The notes beneath the pieces were generated by a model. It did not search any database and was not told where the DNA came from. It worked only from the letters and a program-made list of their open reading frames with translations. A program made the position numbers and the translations under genes. This document shows, piece after piece, positions 11,243 to 22,455 of a stretch of DNA of 64,000 nucleotides (positions within the stretch are counted from its first letter, which is position 1; each line of letters opens with the position of its first letter). This DNA comes from Apium graveolens (lineage: Eukaryota > Streptophyta > Magnoliopsida > Apiales > Apiaceae). The stretch is taken from positions 34,604,398-34,668,397 of the forward strand of contig NC_133655.1 of NCBI RefSeq assembly GCF_009905375.1, written 5' to 3'.

Positions 11243-13379
11243 TGTAATAACCCCAAAATTTTTTCAACTTTTTGTAACCCTTGTGAATAGTGTTTTAGCT
11301 GAATGAGAAAACTTTTCACGCCACACTATGTAGGGGTTCTGTTATGGATATTCTGGGATTTTATTAGTACTATATGAAGTATATAAGTGTATGTAAATAT
11401 CGTCAGAACCCAATTCCGAACACTTTGGTTTTTCCCGGAAATCCACAAGATACGGAGAGAATTGAGTATAAGGTAACAGGATAAAAAGGATTTAAATTAA
11501 AGGATTATAATAGAGGATCATAAAAAGGAATATAATGTATTGAGAAAGGTCAAGGGAACCTAAGTAATAAGATCCCGGGTATGATCCTTCAAACGATAAA
11601 CGAGAACGAAAGTTAAGCGAACCGTGCAACAGATCAGCGGTCATTAGGCAAACGATTAGGGAGTTAATCAAAGGGTTTAAGGGGAGTGATGTCATCCAAC
11701 CAATAGAAAGGAGACAAGGAAGGGAGGATGACATCATAGGGGTGACATAAGCATGACATGGAAGGAAGGAAGTGTGGTTGATTAAGGACCACACAAATTC
11801 AAGGGCAAGGTGGTAATTTGCTAAATCAAAAACAAAACCAAGCCAACCAACTAGCAAATCATTTCATCAAAAATCAGCCAAGGCATTATTCTTCATATTA
11901 GCTCTCGGCTTTCTTCATTTTTCAAGGCCAAAATTTTCAAAAATCAAGATCAAAGCATCCTTAATTGGTAAGAAAATTCCCTAACCATCCTTATGCTTAG
12001 TAATGGCTATATCATAAGTTTAAGCCACAAATTCTTTCTCTAGCTTCTTGATTTAATCATTGGAGAAGACAATGAATAGTGTTTTCAAGTTTTAACTTGA
12101 GTTTTTTTTCTTGTTTTCTTGAAGATCCAAGCTTTCTTAAGACTACTCCAAGCTTATTAAGGCTTCCTAGCTTCACCCACCAATCCAAGGAAGGTATACC
12201 ACTTTCAAACCCTAGGTTCATATATATTATAAAGTGATTTTGATGAGTAAGATGTTATGGTATCTTGTTGTTATGTTTAGAGTTGAGATTTGGAATGGTG
12301 GTGAAATGAAATGATAATTTAGTGGTTTTGATTTAAAGAAACTTAAAGCATGATTAAAGTTAGGTTAAGCATATGTATGAATGAGTAATATTGAATTGTT
12401 TGGGATTGTTATGATGTGGTAAGGATGGGTGTTTGATGTGTGTGGATTTGAGGATGGTTTGTGATGATTGTGGGTAGTTTTAAAAATGGGAAATCGCGTA
12501 AACATAGCCGTCGTAATGTCCGATTTTCTTTGGACTGTTTTGTGCATAGCATTAGGACCCGAGAACCCCCTGTTAAATTGTGACCACTGCCATGTTTAGA
12601 TAGCTCATGTTACGAGCTTCGTTTTGATATGTAGTTCGTCCGATTCCGATTTACGGTTTAGGAGAAACGACCGTTTCAAGTAACGGTGTTTCACGAACGA
12701 AACTTTTTCCCTCGCCTTACTTTGGAATGTAGGTTAAAGACCAAAAAGGATTAATTAATGTGTGAAACATTTATGGTAAGTGTGTTAGGCAGTTGGTAAG
12801 TCATTCGCGAAGGAATCGCGTTAAAACTCGTAAAGGTCAAGTTATTAAAAATGGTGGAGCCGAGGGTACCCGAGTGACTTAAGCGAATCGGTGAGCGTAA
12901 AACTAGCATTAGAGTCTAAGTTAGTTAAAGCATAGACTTACAAGTGATTTTGGTTTAATTCCAACTTACTTGTTGTTTATAGGTTGCCAGACTCGTCCCG
13001 AGCCTTTCTCACCCCCAAGTCGCTCAGGCAAGTATTCTATCCGATACACTGTTGTTGTGATGTAAATGTATGTATATGCATTATCTTGTGATATTGCATG
13101 ATTGTTATTTAGTAAATTCTTGCGATATATTGTAGCATGTGATATGGTATATATGCATGCCTGATTTATATTCTTGGTTTATATATCTGTTGGTTCAAAT
13201 GCTTATAGTTGCATAATACCTATGCTAGAGATAAGCGGTATTTGAGTTTACCCTTAGTATAGGGGATAAAAGGTGAACATATTTCTAAACCGGGAGGCGA
13301 GGCTCCCGAGTATAATATATATTTATATATATTGATATAGTTTTTAAAACTATTAATCGAATAAGGTTTATTCGATAAC

Positions 13380-13599
13380 TTTATTTTATTTAATGAATAT
13401 TATTACGAATATTCATTCGAGGACTTATGACTCCTTTTATTTTATTATTTGAATATTATTCCGAATATTATTCGAGGATGTATGACTCCTTTATTTTATT
13501 TAATGAATATTATTTATAACATTCATTCAAGGTATTATGACTCAGCTTATTTTATTTATTGAATATTATTTGAATATTCATTTGAGGATCTATGACTCC
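13380..13599 (+). repeat. Four 55 bp tandem repeats, 3' LTR copy
   Basis: Same four units as at 3261-3480, differing by one transition at 13533. Confidence 0.9.
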
Positions 13600-14936
13600 G
13601 ATTATTTGCTGAGATATATTCTTTATTTTATTAAAGAATAAGGTGTAAATAATCAAACTTATTTTCGATTATTCAAATAAAGATAATACTTTCATATAAG
13701 TATATCTTGGGTTATTTAATACTCGTTTCAAGTATAAATTTAATACTTCTACTTCAATTATTTTTATAAAGATTATTCTTTATGGGAATATTATTTAATT
13801 AATAATATTCAGATATTTTCTAATATTCTGGGGACTGATTTACTTCATTAAATCAGTCTTACTCCAAACACTCTTTAAAGTGTTTTCGAGTCTTCAAAAT
13901 GATTTTTAAAAGTCAGAGCGGATCCCAAAACTCATTTTTATATTTAAGATCTTCCTTTTTAAAGGGGATTTAAATACTCGCTCAAAAACCTGGGGAGTCC
14001 GGCTCGGTGGTGTGTTTTATATTCGCAACAAGGTTGCTGTCTTGGTAAAAGAGTTTTTTTTGATTACTTACCCAATATTCGGGAAGTAAAATTCTTGGAA
14101 CAAGTTAATCCATTAACAGGCATCGCCTGGGAAATATCGGTGAGTTTTCCTTTCCAACTAGATACGACTTCTTGGTGGAGCCGTATCAACAAGTTTCTAC
14201 TTGGGGAAAGGGGGAAACGAGCTTTACGTTTCAGAGTCATGGATTTCATCTGAACTAGGAGTGGCGTAAGTGGTCGAGTAGCGCCGGCCCAGCCTTATTA
14301 TATTGGCCCAAATGGCCTGGAAGTTCCGCTAAGGCGGTCCATTCCTTAGGAGTTCAGTGTTCGGTTGACAAGTAAATCCGACAGGTTCTCCTCTACATGT
14401 AGAAAATGGTGGGGTTGTACTACTACGACTGATCATCGTAAGTGGTCTTCCTGGCGCGGTAAACTCCCGTAATGAGTTCATCATCCATTTGGATAATTCT
14501 GCAACACTACCCGTAGCATTTCGATCGAAAGGCTACTAATGGGTGGTTGCCGAAGCATTGACAGGGTCAAACATTTTTATTGGTGTATCCATTAAATGAA
14601 GTATCTCGTAACTTCATTTCTTTTCAAAATATTTCAAAGATCAAATATTTTCAAGTTTATTTGTGGTCTCATCTATGGGATGACCTCGTGAATTTAATTA
14701 TACTTTGAACGGTGATAGTTCAAGTAGCTTTATAAATGATATAAGTGTGGGGGAGTATTGGTAACTTCATTCCTTGTTTTTACTTATATCTAGTAAGTAA
14801 CTATCTTACACACGATAAAGATTTTAGTAAGTATCCATTTAGATACTGGTATTATTGTTATCACTACATATTATCTTGCGAGCTGTAAGGCTCACTCTTG
14901 CTTTATTTCTTCATCACACAACAACAGTTAGGAGAG

Positions 14937-15038
14937 ATGGCCAGACTCCAGCAGACCCAGCGCAAGCGCGTGGGAAGCGTCCCGCGTCTTCCCGCTGATA
15001 TTGTAGCTGCTATAGCTGCAGAGGTAGATCCATTGTAG
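14937..15038 (+). CDS. Short 33-codon ORF, 3' LTR copy
   Basis: Identical duplicate of the ORF at 4818-4919. In this LTR it would lie near the transcript end or downstream of it, so if expressed the left copy is the relevant one. Confidence 0.3.
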   Translation: MARLQQTQRKRVGSVPRLPADIVAAIAAEVDPL

Positions 15039-15329
15039 TTTAGACCATCTACTTTTGAGAATCCAATTATGTATAATTATAACTTGTGGCAGATAATGGC
15101 AATTAACTGTAAATTATCAAGTAATCATTTTGGGTTGTAATAATTTTAAATTGTGGATTCAAAGACTTGTACTTATTTCAATTTCATCTCTGAGACTATA
15201 ACGAGTTGTGGTGTGTGTTAGTGTGGGGTCACAGAATGAGGGTATTTATTATTAATTAAGTAAAGTGATATTGTGGAAAGAAAGACCGTGACAACCCGGA
15301 TTCCCGACCCCGGATCTGGGGGTGTTACA

Positions 15330-15334
15330 GCTAG
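15330..15334. repeat. Target site duplication of the Tekay element, right copy
   Basis: GCTAG, exact match to 1119-1123. Confidence 0.95.
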
Positions 15335-15416
15335 TTAGCTCACTCCTTCAAATCTGTTTATGTTATTCTACAGTTGAAAAAGAAATTATTGGTAACGAGG
15401 ATTCCCAGTCCAGTAT
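15335..15416. other. Short piece of host sequence between two insertions
   Basis: 82 bp between the Tekay duplication and the first base of the Athila-like LTR. It should be continuous with 1-1123 in the pre-insertion sequence. No feature of its own. Confidence 0.6.
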
Positions 15417-16860
15417 TGATAAGTGGATTTTATATCCACTTGGAATGCTTTATTACAAGCTTAAATTGGTGTTTTGGACTCAAGTTATTGGTATTTTGAT
15501 GTGTTTTTGTGTTATTGCATTTTAGGTATCAGTTAAATGAAGAAAGGAGCTTTTAAAGGAAATGATAAAAAGGGATCAGAATTGGAAGCCTAGGCCATTG
15601 TCAAGTTGTAGAAAATCTCGATATCTTCGCGTGGACAGTTGAATCGCCTAATTCTGACGAGTAGAACTCAAGTTATGGGCAAAATAAGATTCATCAGAAT
15701 TTTCCAGAAAGGCTGCAGGCGCCCGCCTGCTGATGTCAGGCGCCCGCGTGCTGATGCGCGGCTGACTTCGCTGAAAAAGCCTTTTTTGAGTGGAATTTGA
15801 CGATTTTAAGGGTCCAGGTCCAATATGGGCTTATATATACTTAAAAAAAGGATTTTCATCATGAGGGAAGATTGAGAGATCAAGGAGAAGACCTAGAAGC
15901 ACAAAATAACTCCAAAAAAGAAGATTTTATTTTCTACTTATGATTCTTTGAAAATAGTTGTAATTTTGGATGCTCGTTTTCATTCTTGTTGAACCTAGAC
16001 CTTTTTTATTCGTACTTTAATTATTATTCAGTTTATTAAGACCTTCTTTATACCATGCTTTCATTGGAACCCATGGTGACGATGAGTTCGATTATGAACT
16101 AATCGTTGTCATGGAATTCTAGCGGATTTACTTATGGATTTCAATAATTAATTTGTTTCGATATCTTGGTGTGTGATGATTGATTGATATCCTAGTATTT
16201 GTTGTGCTTATTTGTATTATATACGTAGCTAACATATAAAATAGTTTGTTAATCTCTTTTGAAGCGACAGTGAATATAGAGGTTTAGAACTTGCCATGCT
16301 AGCATAGGTTCATGTATTTGTTATGCATGATTCGTAGGTAATTTTAACCATCTTACTTGCCATATGTAATCACGATAGATAACTTGCGCATTAAACCCTT
16401 ATGTTTTCAATTCTTATAGACATATAAGGACTAAGCATAATTCGTGTCTATTCAACTTCTATCTCTTTTATGGATACTTGGTAGTAGGGTGTTCGTACAA
16501 TGAAAGTTGGCGTTTACTAGTTTCGTGTTATCTGATTAGTGTCATCACCATTACATGCTAAGGTTAAGAACAATAAGGCTATTGAATGAAGTATTTAATG
16601 AAGTTAGAATCCCATGTTTATCATATATAGTAATTCAACCTCAATTCTCTTATTTAATGTTATTTAGTATAATCTCTTAGTTTAATAAAAACCTATTTTT
16701 TTATTTGTCTTAGCATTGAGCGATAACCATACATTGTTGTAGAGGTGCATATATTGAACTTAACCTAAACCAGTCTTTGTGGGAATGAATCTGATTTATA
16801 TCTTATACTATTTGCGAACGCGTATACTTGCGTGAATATTAGCGCGTGTTTTCGCCCTAA
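15417..16860 (+). repeat. 5' LTR of the Athila-like element
   Basis: About 1,444 bp from TGATAAGTGG to CGCCCTAA; the end may lie a few bases further right. It contains a two-unit GC-rich minisatellite (15718-15759). It differs from the 3' LTR by many substitutions and by two missing minisatellite units. Confidence 0.85.
15718..15759 (+). repeat. GC-rich minisatellite, two units (5' LTR)
   Basis: Two units of about 21 bp built on GGCGCCCGCNTGCTGATG, in an otherwise AT-rich LTR. The 3' LTR has four related units at the same place. Confidence 0.8.
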
Positions 16861-16868
16861 AAAGTTTT

Positions 16869-16886
16869 TGGCGCCGCTGCAGGGGA
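16869..16886 (+). promoter_or_regulatory. Primer binding site, tRNA-Asp type
   Basis: TGGCGCCGCTGCAGGGGA is close to the complement of the plant tRNA-Asp 3' end, with two apparent mismatches (C for T at position 9, A for C at position 13). This primer is typical of Athila-like gypsy elements. Confidence 0.8.
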
Positions 16887-16999
16887 CTCGATGTTAATTT
16901 TTTAGTTTACGTGCTTGTCATCAGTGGTCATTAAAGTTCACTGACTCGGGCTCTATTACTCTCACGATTTATTTGTTTGTATTTTAGGTACTCATTACA

Positions 17000-19729
17000 A
17001 TGGGAGATCCAGCAGCATGAACGAAAGCCTTGACGGATTTTTCTCAACCCAAGATCAATGACATTCAATCTAGCATTGTCCGGCTAGCTATCACAGCTAA
17101 TACCTTTGAGATCAAGCCTGGCATAATTCAATGGGTGCAGAATTCAATCCAGTTTAGGGGTTATCCAACTGAAAATCCCAATATGCACATTAGGGATTTC
17201 ATTGAGATCTGCGACACCTTCAAGTTCAACGGTGTTTCTGAAGATGCTGTGAAGCTGAGACTGTTCCCATTCTCTCTGAGGGACAAGGCTAAGAGCTGGT
17301 TACACTCTCTACCAGCTGGTTCGATTACTACTTGGGAAGATCTTACTCAGAAGTTTCTTATTAAATTCTTCCCTATGGCGAAGACAGCTACAGTCAGGAA
17401 TGCTATTACTCAATTTGCGCAACAAACGGGAGAATCGCTATGTGAAGCTTGAGAGCGCTACAAGGAGATGCTTAGGAAGTGTCCTCATCATGGAATGCCT
17501 GATTGGATGATCATCAATTATTTTTACAATGGGATGGAAGCACAGTACAGACCCATGCTCGATACAGTATCAGGCGTAGCATTATGGGTAAAGAGCTATG
17601 AGGAAGCTTATGATCTAATTGAACTGATGGTTGCTAATGAATATCAGTATCCAACCCAGAAATGTCAACAGGGCAAGGTAGCAGGAGTTCTTGAGGTGGA
17701 TATAGTTATGGACGTCACTGCTCAACTAAAGGAATTGTCCATGAAGATCGATTCTCTAGCTAACTTGGGTGTTAATCAGATAACCAGTGTTTATGAGCTA
17801 TGTGCAGGTTCGCATGCGACGGAGCAATGCACGATATCTATTGAATTAGCTCAGTTTGTGAGCAACTTTCAGAGATCGCAGCAACCAGTTCCAGACACTT
17901 ATCATCCTGACAACCGGAATCATCCTAACTTCAGCTGGAGCAACAATCAGAATGCAATGCAATAGCCATTCCAGCAGTTTGGAAATAAGCTATTCAACCT
18001 TCCTGGTTTTCAGCAACAATTTGCACCAAGACAACAACTCCAACTTCAACAACAAACTCATGATGCAGGTCTATCTTCGAATGAAAAATCTGAATTGGAG
18101 GAGTTGATGCTTATGTGAAAAAACCAGGCTCTTATATTCCAAAGCCAAGTTGTTTCTATCTAGAATCTGGAGAACTAATTAGGGCAAATTGCTAATGCCT
18201 TAGTGAATCGACCACCAGGAATGCTTCCTAGTGATACAGAAACAAATCCAGGCAAGAGGGAAGTTGAAGAACAGGTGAACGCCATCACCTTAAGGTCTGG
18301 AAAAGTCGCAAGCCCCAAAATTCAGCAAGACGAAGAGCCTGAAAAATCTCAAGTTCTAGAATCTGAAGTTTTGGCTGAAGAAGAAGTGTAGAAGGAAGCG
18401 GAAGTGGAACCAAGGAAGACTATTGTTGAGTACAATCCTCCTGAGGGTAATACAGGGGAGAAACAGATCTATCCTCCACCTCCTTTTCCTAAGAGGCTGC
18501 AGAAGAAAAAGCTGGATAAGCAGTTTGAGAAGTTTCTAGAGGTGTTCAAGAAACTTCATATCAACATACCTTTCGCTGAAGCTCTTGAACAGATGCCTAG
18601 CTATGCGAGATTTATGAAAGGTATTCTCTCTCGGAAAGTGAAGCTCGATGACTTAGAGACCGTTGCTCTAATGGAGGAATGCAGTGTTGTGCTGCAACAG
18701 AAGTTACCTCCGAAACTTAAAGATCCTGGAAGCTTCATTATTCCTTGCACCATCGGAAACTTGTCATTCGACAAGTGTTTATGTGATTTAGGAGCTAGCA
18801 TCAATATGATGCCCTTATCTATCTTCAAGAAGCTTGGTCTGCCTGATCCGAAACCAACATACATGTCATTGCAACTAGCTGACTGTTCCATCGCTTATCT
18901 ACAAGGTATAGTGGAGGATGTCTTGTTCAAGGTGGATAAACTCATCTTCCCTGCTGACTTTGTAATTCTTGACTTTGAGGAGGAATAGAAGATTCCCATT
19001 ATCTTGGGGAGACCATTCTTAGCTACTGGCCGAACTATGATTGATGTACAAAAATGAGAGCTTACTATGAAGGTTCATGATCAGAAGGTCACTTTTAATG
19101 TCTTCAAGGAAATAAAGTTACCCACAGCTCAAGATGAGTGCTTTAAAGTAGAGTGGGTCGACTCTGTAGTAAATTCAGAGCCTGAGCAATTGCCAAAGTC
19201 AGATAACTTAGAGAGATCCTTAATAGGGGAATCAGTTATTGAAGATAAAGAAGGAGCAGAGCAATTGCGGGATTTGAATGCACCTCCGTAGATGAGGAAG
19301 TTGGATATGCCATTCGATTCTCTTGGGTTAGCAGAGCTGAAAATTTCTTAGGAGCGTTTTGAACCATTTATTCAAGAAGCTCTCACACTTGAGCTCAACC
19401 AAATGCCAGATCACTTGAGTTATTCATTCTTAGGTGCACCTCATGATAAGGGGTTGGGATATATTTTTGTTGATGTCGAGAGTGGCCGGACGGACCCTCC
19501 CGTGCCTACAGAGGGTTCTTCTCATGTGCAGCAGGTAGTTGATAGGACTGGTGTTGGTGATGAGCAGTACAGGCGAGTAATTAGGCATATGGAGGCCATG
19601 CACGACATATACCATCGTTTTACTGCAGATTTGACACAGGCTTTGGGCACTATTTTCTAAGCCACTGGTGTCGAGGTTGATTGGCCACCTGATCCTCCAC
19701 CCGAGGAGGGTGATCTTTCCGACGACTAG
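17000..19729 (+). pseudogene. Athila-like Gag-protease frame joined to a C-terminal tail, stop-riddled
   Basis: From ATG 17000 to TAG 19727 one reading frame can be followed with no frameshift. It is broken by stops at about 17018, 17450, 17963, 18116, 18161, 18176, 18389, 18986, 19055, 19289, 19349 and 19658. The Gag core lies at about 17080-17620 (EICDTFKFNGVSEDAVKLRL, SLPAGSITTWEDL). A Gln-rich linker follows (17960-18120), then NAITLRSGK at about 18280. Protease is at about 18740-19040 with CDLGASINMMP, a D-L-G active site usual for Athila, and ILGRPFLATGRT. After SYSFLG (about 19433) the expected reverse transcriptase does not follow; the frame goes on into an unrelated tail (IRHMEAMHDIYHRFTADL). 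Most stops fit single C-to-T or G-to-A changes. The tail is probably the end of the original last ORF, left by a large deletion. Confidence 0.88.
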
Positions 19730-20947
19730 GTATGCCTGAAATTCTTATTATTACCTTCAATGAGGATATCAAAAATTTTAAGTTTGGGGGTGATAATGTA
19801 AGGATTAGTAGTGTGTGTGTCCATATAGATTCATATAGATTCATATTGCATGTTTAGTTGTAGTTCATTCATATTTTTGCATGATTGGTCATTTAGGACA
19901 TATTTGTTTGTTTTTATGTGATTTCATATAATTGCATTTGCATGCATATTTAGCATGATCCCTTAAGATGAACTATGATATTTGATAAGTTGATGTTGAT
20001 TTGAGTGTGGTGATGACGAATAGAGGGATGTTTAAGTCCTAATGAATTGATTTGCATGCCAGAAACAAATATTTTCACAAAGTCTTATATGGTTGCTTTC
20101 GATCTAGATCATGATCATACTTGTTTGTTGTTGAGATTTAATCACTTGGTTATATTTAGAATTTGTGATATTCTCATAATGACGTAAAAACACTGATTTT
20201 TTAACTTGGATTTCATTGCTAGTTGTTGTAAGGCTAGGCGTCAAATGGCTAGTAGCCGACTCATATTTTTATGAGTAGTCTAGGGTTGAATGAGATAGAG
20301 CGAAACACACTCATTTAGAAATTACTGAAAAAAATAAAATAGAAAAAAAAGAAAAAAAGAAAAAAAAAGTATGTGTTTATGCATAATTGATCAAGAGTGA
20401 GCTCTTTAATACTCGAGTTACTAAGTTCTTAGGGGACTGTGTGCCTAGTGACCTAAGGCTTTTAAAGTCTGGGATCCGCTAACCTAACACTCGCTACGTG
20501 GGTATTATTGCATAAGTCTTTTGGGACCTCATTCATTGTACGGTCAAATAAACATCTTTGTTATATGTTCAATAATAGTGTGAATCCTTGTATAACTTTA
20601 GTCAAAAGGAGGTTTTGTGAGTCATAATGCGTTTATTGTCTATTCTGTTTATAAACTTTTGATTGTTTCGATGATAGATAAGTTATGGTTATTGATCTAG
20701 TATCGAGAGATATCTGTTAAGCATTCCACACACGCACGTTTCCGGTTTGTGAGTTGGTTTGTGGGATTTATTCGAACACTATTTTAAGTCATTGCATTCT
20801 TAGAGGCATTGGCTTATTCATTTGGTTATGGTTGTTCTGAGGGGATCGATTGAATTATCATTTAGTTGTATTCACGTAGTTGCATTCATGCATTAGGTTT
20901 GTTTTATAGTTTTGAGTCTGTTTATGCTTGAGGACAAACATCGATTC
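19730..20947 (+). other. Non-coding 3' region of the Athila-like element
   Basis: About 1.2 kb with no meaningful ORF. It contains a PPT-like AAGTTTGGGGGTGATAATG at about 19780-19798, nearly the same as the true PPT/LTR junction, and a poly-A/G tract at about 20325-20370. Athila elements commonly have such a long spacer. Confidence 0.65.
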
Positions 20948-20960
20948 AAGTTTGGGGGTG
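20948..20960 (+). promoter_or_regulatory. Polypurine tract of the Athila-like element
   Basis: AAGTTTGGGGGTG directly precedes the 3' LTR start at 20961. Confidence 0.85.
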
Positions 20961-22455
20961 TGATAAGTGGATTTTATATCCACTTGGAACGTTTTATTAC
21001 AAGCTTAAATTGGTGTTTTGGACTCAAGTTGTTTATATTTTGATGTGTTTTGTGTTATTGCATTTCAGGTATTAGTTAAATAAAGAAAGGATCTTTTAAA
21101 GGAAATATGATAAACAGTGATCAGAATTGGAAGCCTAGGCCATTTTCAAGTTGTAGAGAATCTTGTTAGCTTCGCGTGGATAGTTGAATCGCCTAATTCT
21201 GACGAGTAGAACTCAAGTTATGGGCAAAATAAGATTCATCAGAATTTTCCAGAAAGGCTGCAAGCGCCCGCCTGCTGGTGTCAGGCGCCCGCATGCTAGC
21301 AAGCGCCCGCCTGCTGGTGCTAGGCGGCCGCGTGCTGATGCGCGGCTGACTTCGCTGATTTCGCTGAAAAAAGCCTTTTTTGAGAGAAATTTGACGATTT
21401 TAAGGGTCCAGGTCCAATATGGGCTTATATATACTTGAAAAAAGGGTTTTCATCACCAGGGAAGATTGGGAGATCAAGGAGAAGACCTAGAATCACAAAA
21501 TAACTCCGAAAAAGAAGATCTCGTTTTCTACTTGTGATTCTTTGAAAATAGTTGCAACTTTGGATGCTCATTTTCATTCTTGTTGAACCTAGACCTTTTT
21601 TATTCGTACTTTAATTATTATTCAGTTTATTAAGACCTTGTTTATACCATGCTTTTATTGGAACCCATGGTGACGATGAGTTCGATTATGAACTAATCGT
21701 TGTCATGGGATTCTAGCGGATTTACTTATGGATTTCAATAATTAATTTGTTTCGATATCTTGGTGTGTGGTGATTGATTGATATCCTAGTATTGGTTGTG
21801 CTTATTCGTCTTATGTGCGTAGCTAACATATAAAATAGTTTGTTAATCTCTTTTAAAGCGATAGTGAATATAGAGGTTTAGAACTTTCCATGCTAGTATA
21901 GGTTCATGCATTTATTATGCATGATTCGTAGGTAATTTTAACCATCTTACTTGCCCTATGTAATCACGATAGATAACTTGTGATTTAAACCGTTATGTTT
22001 TCAATTCTTATAGACATATAAGGACTAAGCATAATTGGTGTCTATTCAACTTCTATCTCTTTTGTGGATGCTTGGTAGTAGAGTATTCATACAACGAAAG
22101 TTGGCGTTTACTAGTTTCGTGTTATCTGATTAGTGTCATCACCGTTACATGCTAAGGTTAAGAATAATAAGGCTATTGAATGAAGTATTTAATGAAGTTA
22201 GAATCCCATATTTTTCATATATAGTAATTCAACCTTAATTCTCTTAGTTAATGTTATTTAGTATAATCTCTTAGTTTAATAAAAACCCAATTTGTTATTT
22301 GTCTTAGCATTGAGCGATAACCATACATTGTTGCATAGGTGCATAAATTGAACTTAACCTAAACCAGTCTCTGTGGGAACGAATCTGATTTATATCTTAT
22401 AGTACTTGCGAACGCGTATACTTGCGTGAATATTAGCGCGTGTTTTCGCCCTAAT
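20961..22455 (+). repeat. 3' LTR of the Athila-like element
   Basis: About 1,495 bp, roughly 50 bp longer than the 5' LTR, mostly from extra minisatellite units at 21261-21344. The end is set where similarity with the 5' LTR stops (CGCCCTAATA). Confidence 0.85.
21261..21344 (+). repeat. GC-rich minisatellite, four units (3' LTR)
   Basis: Four units of 18-22 bp with core GCGCCCGCCTGCTGGTG, twice the copy number of the 5' LTR. A long ORF through it (21184-21438) is a by-product of the repeat and is not called as a gene. Confidence 0.8.

Larger units (their letters stand above)
1124..15329 (+). mobile_element. Complete Ty3/gypsy chromovirus (Tekay-type), 14.2 kb
   Basis: A full-length LTR retrotransposon flanked by the GCTAG duplication. 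Order: LTR 1124-5210, tRNA-iMet primer site 5215-5226, leader ORF 5408-6085, Gag-Pol 6500-11209, polypurine tract about 11230-11242, LTR 11243-15329. The LTRs have constant offset (10,119) from start to end, so there is no net indel between them. By eye I found two differences, 3414/13533 and 4475/14594. Pol order PR-RT-RNaseH-INT with a C-terminal chromodomain defines a chromovirus, and the very long LTRs and iMet primer fit Tekay/Del. Gag-Pol is uninterrupted, so this copy may be autonomous or was so until recently. Confidence 0.96.
11243..15329 (+). repeat. 3' LTR of the Tekay element (4,087 bp)
   Basis: Same length and ends as the 5' LTR. Differences seen: T at 13533 (C at 3414) and A at 14594 (G at 4475). 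It contains the 55 bp array (13380-13599) and the second copy of the 33-codon ORF (14937-15038). Confidence 0.96.
15417..22455 (+). mobile_element. Decayed Athila-like gypsy element lacking RT, RNase H and integrase
   Basis: LTRs 15417-about 16860 and 20961-about 22455 share TGATAAGTGGATTTTATATC at their start and the GCGCGTGTTTTCGCCCTAA end. The primer site is tRNA-Asp-like, as in Athila. The internal part is only about 4.1 kb and codes for Gag, protease and a short tail in one frame; the enzymes between them are gone. The exact 3' end is uncertain. AGTAT before 15417 and AGTGT after 22455 could be a target duplication with one mismatch. The LTRs differ in many places, so it is far older than the Tekay copy. 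The layout resembles the non-autonomous TR-GAG class of plants. Confidence 0.85.

Noticed and set aside
15412..15416. AGTAT/AGTGT as a firm target duplication of the Athila-like element
   Set aside because: One mismatch in five bases and an uncertain right end; kept only as a possibility.
21184..21438. 84-codon ORF with Arg/Pro repeats
   Set aside because: Produced by the GC-rich minisatellite in the LTR; the 5' LTR lacks it.
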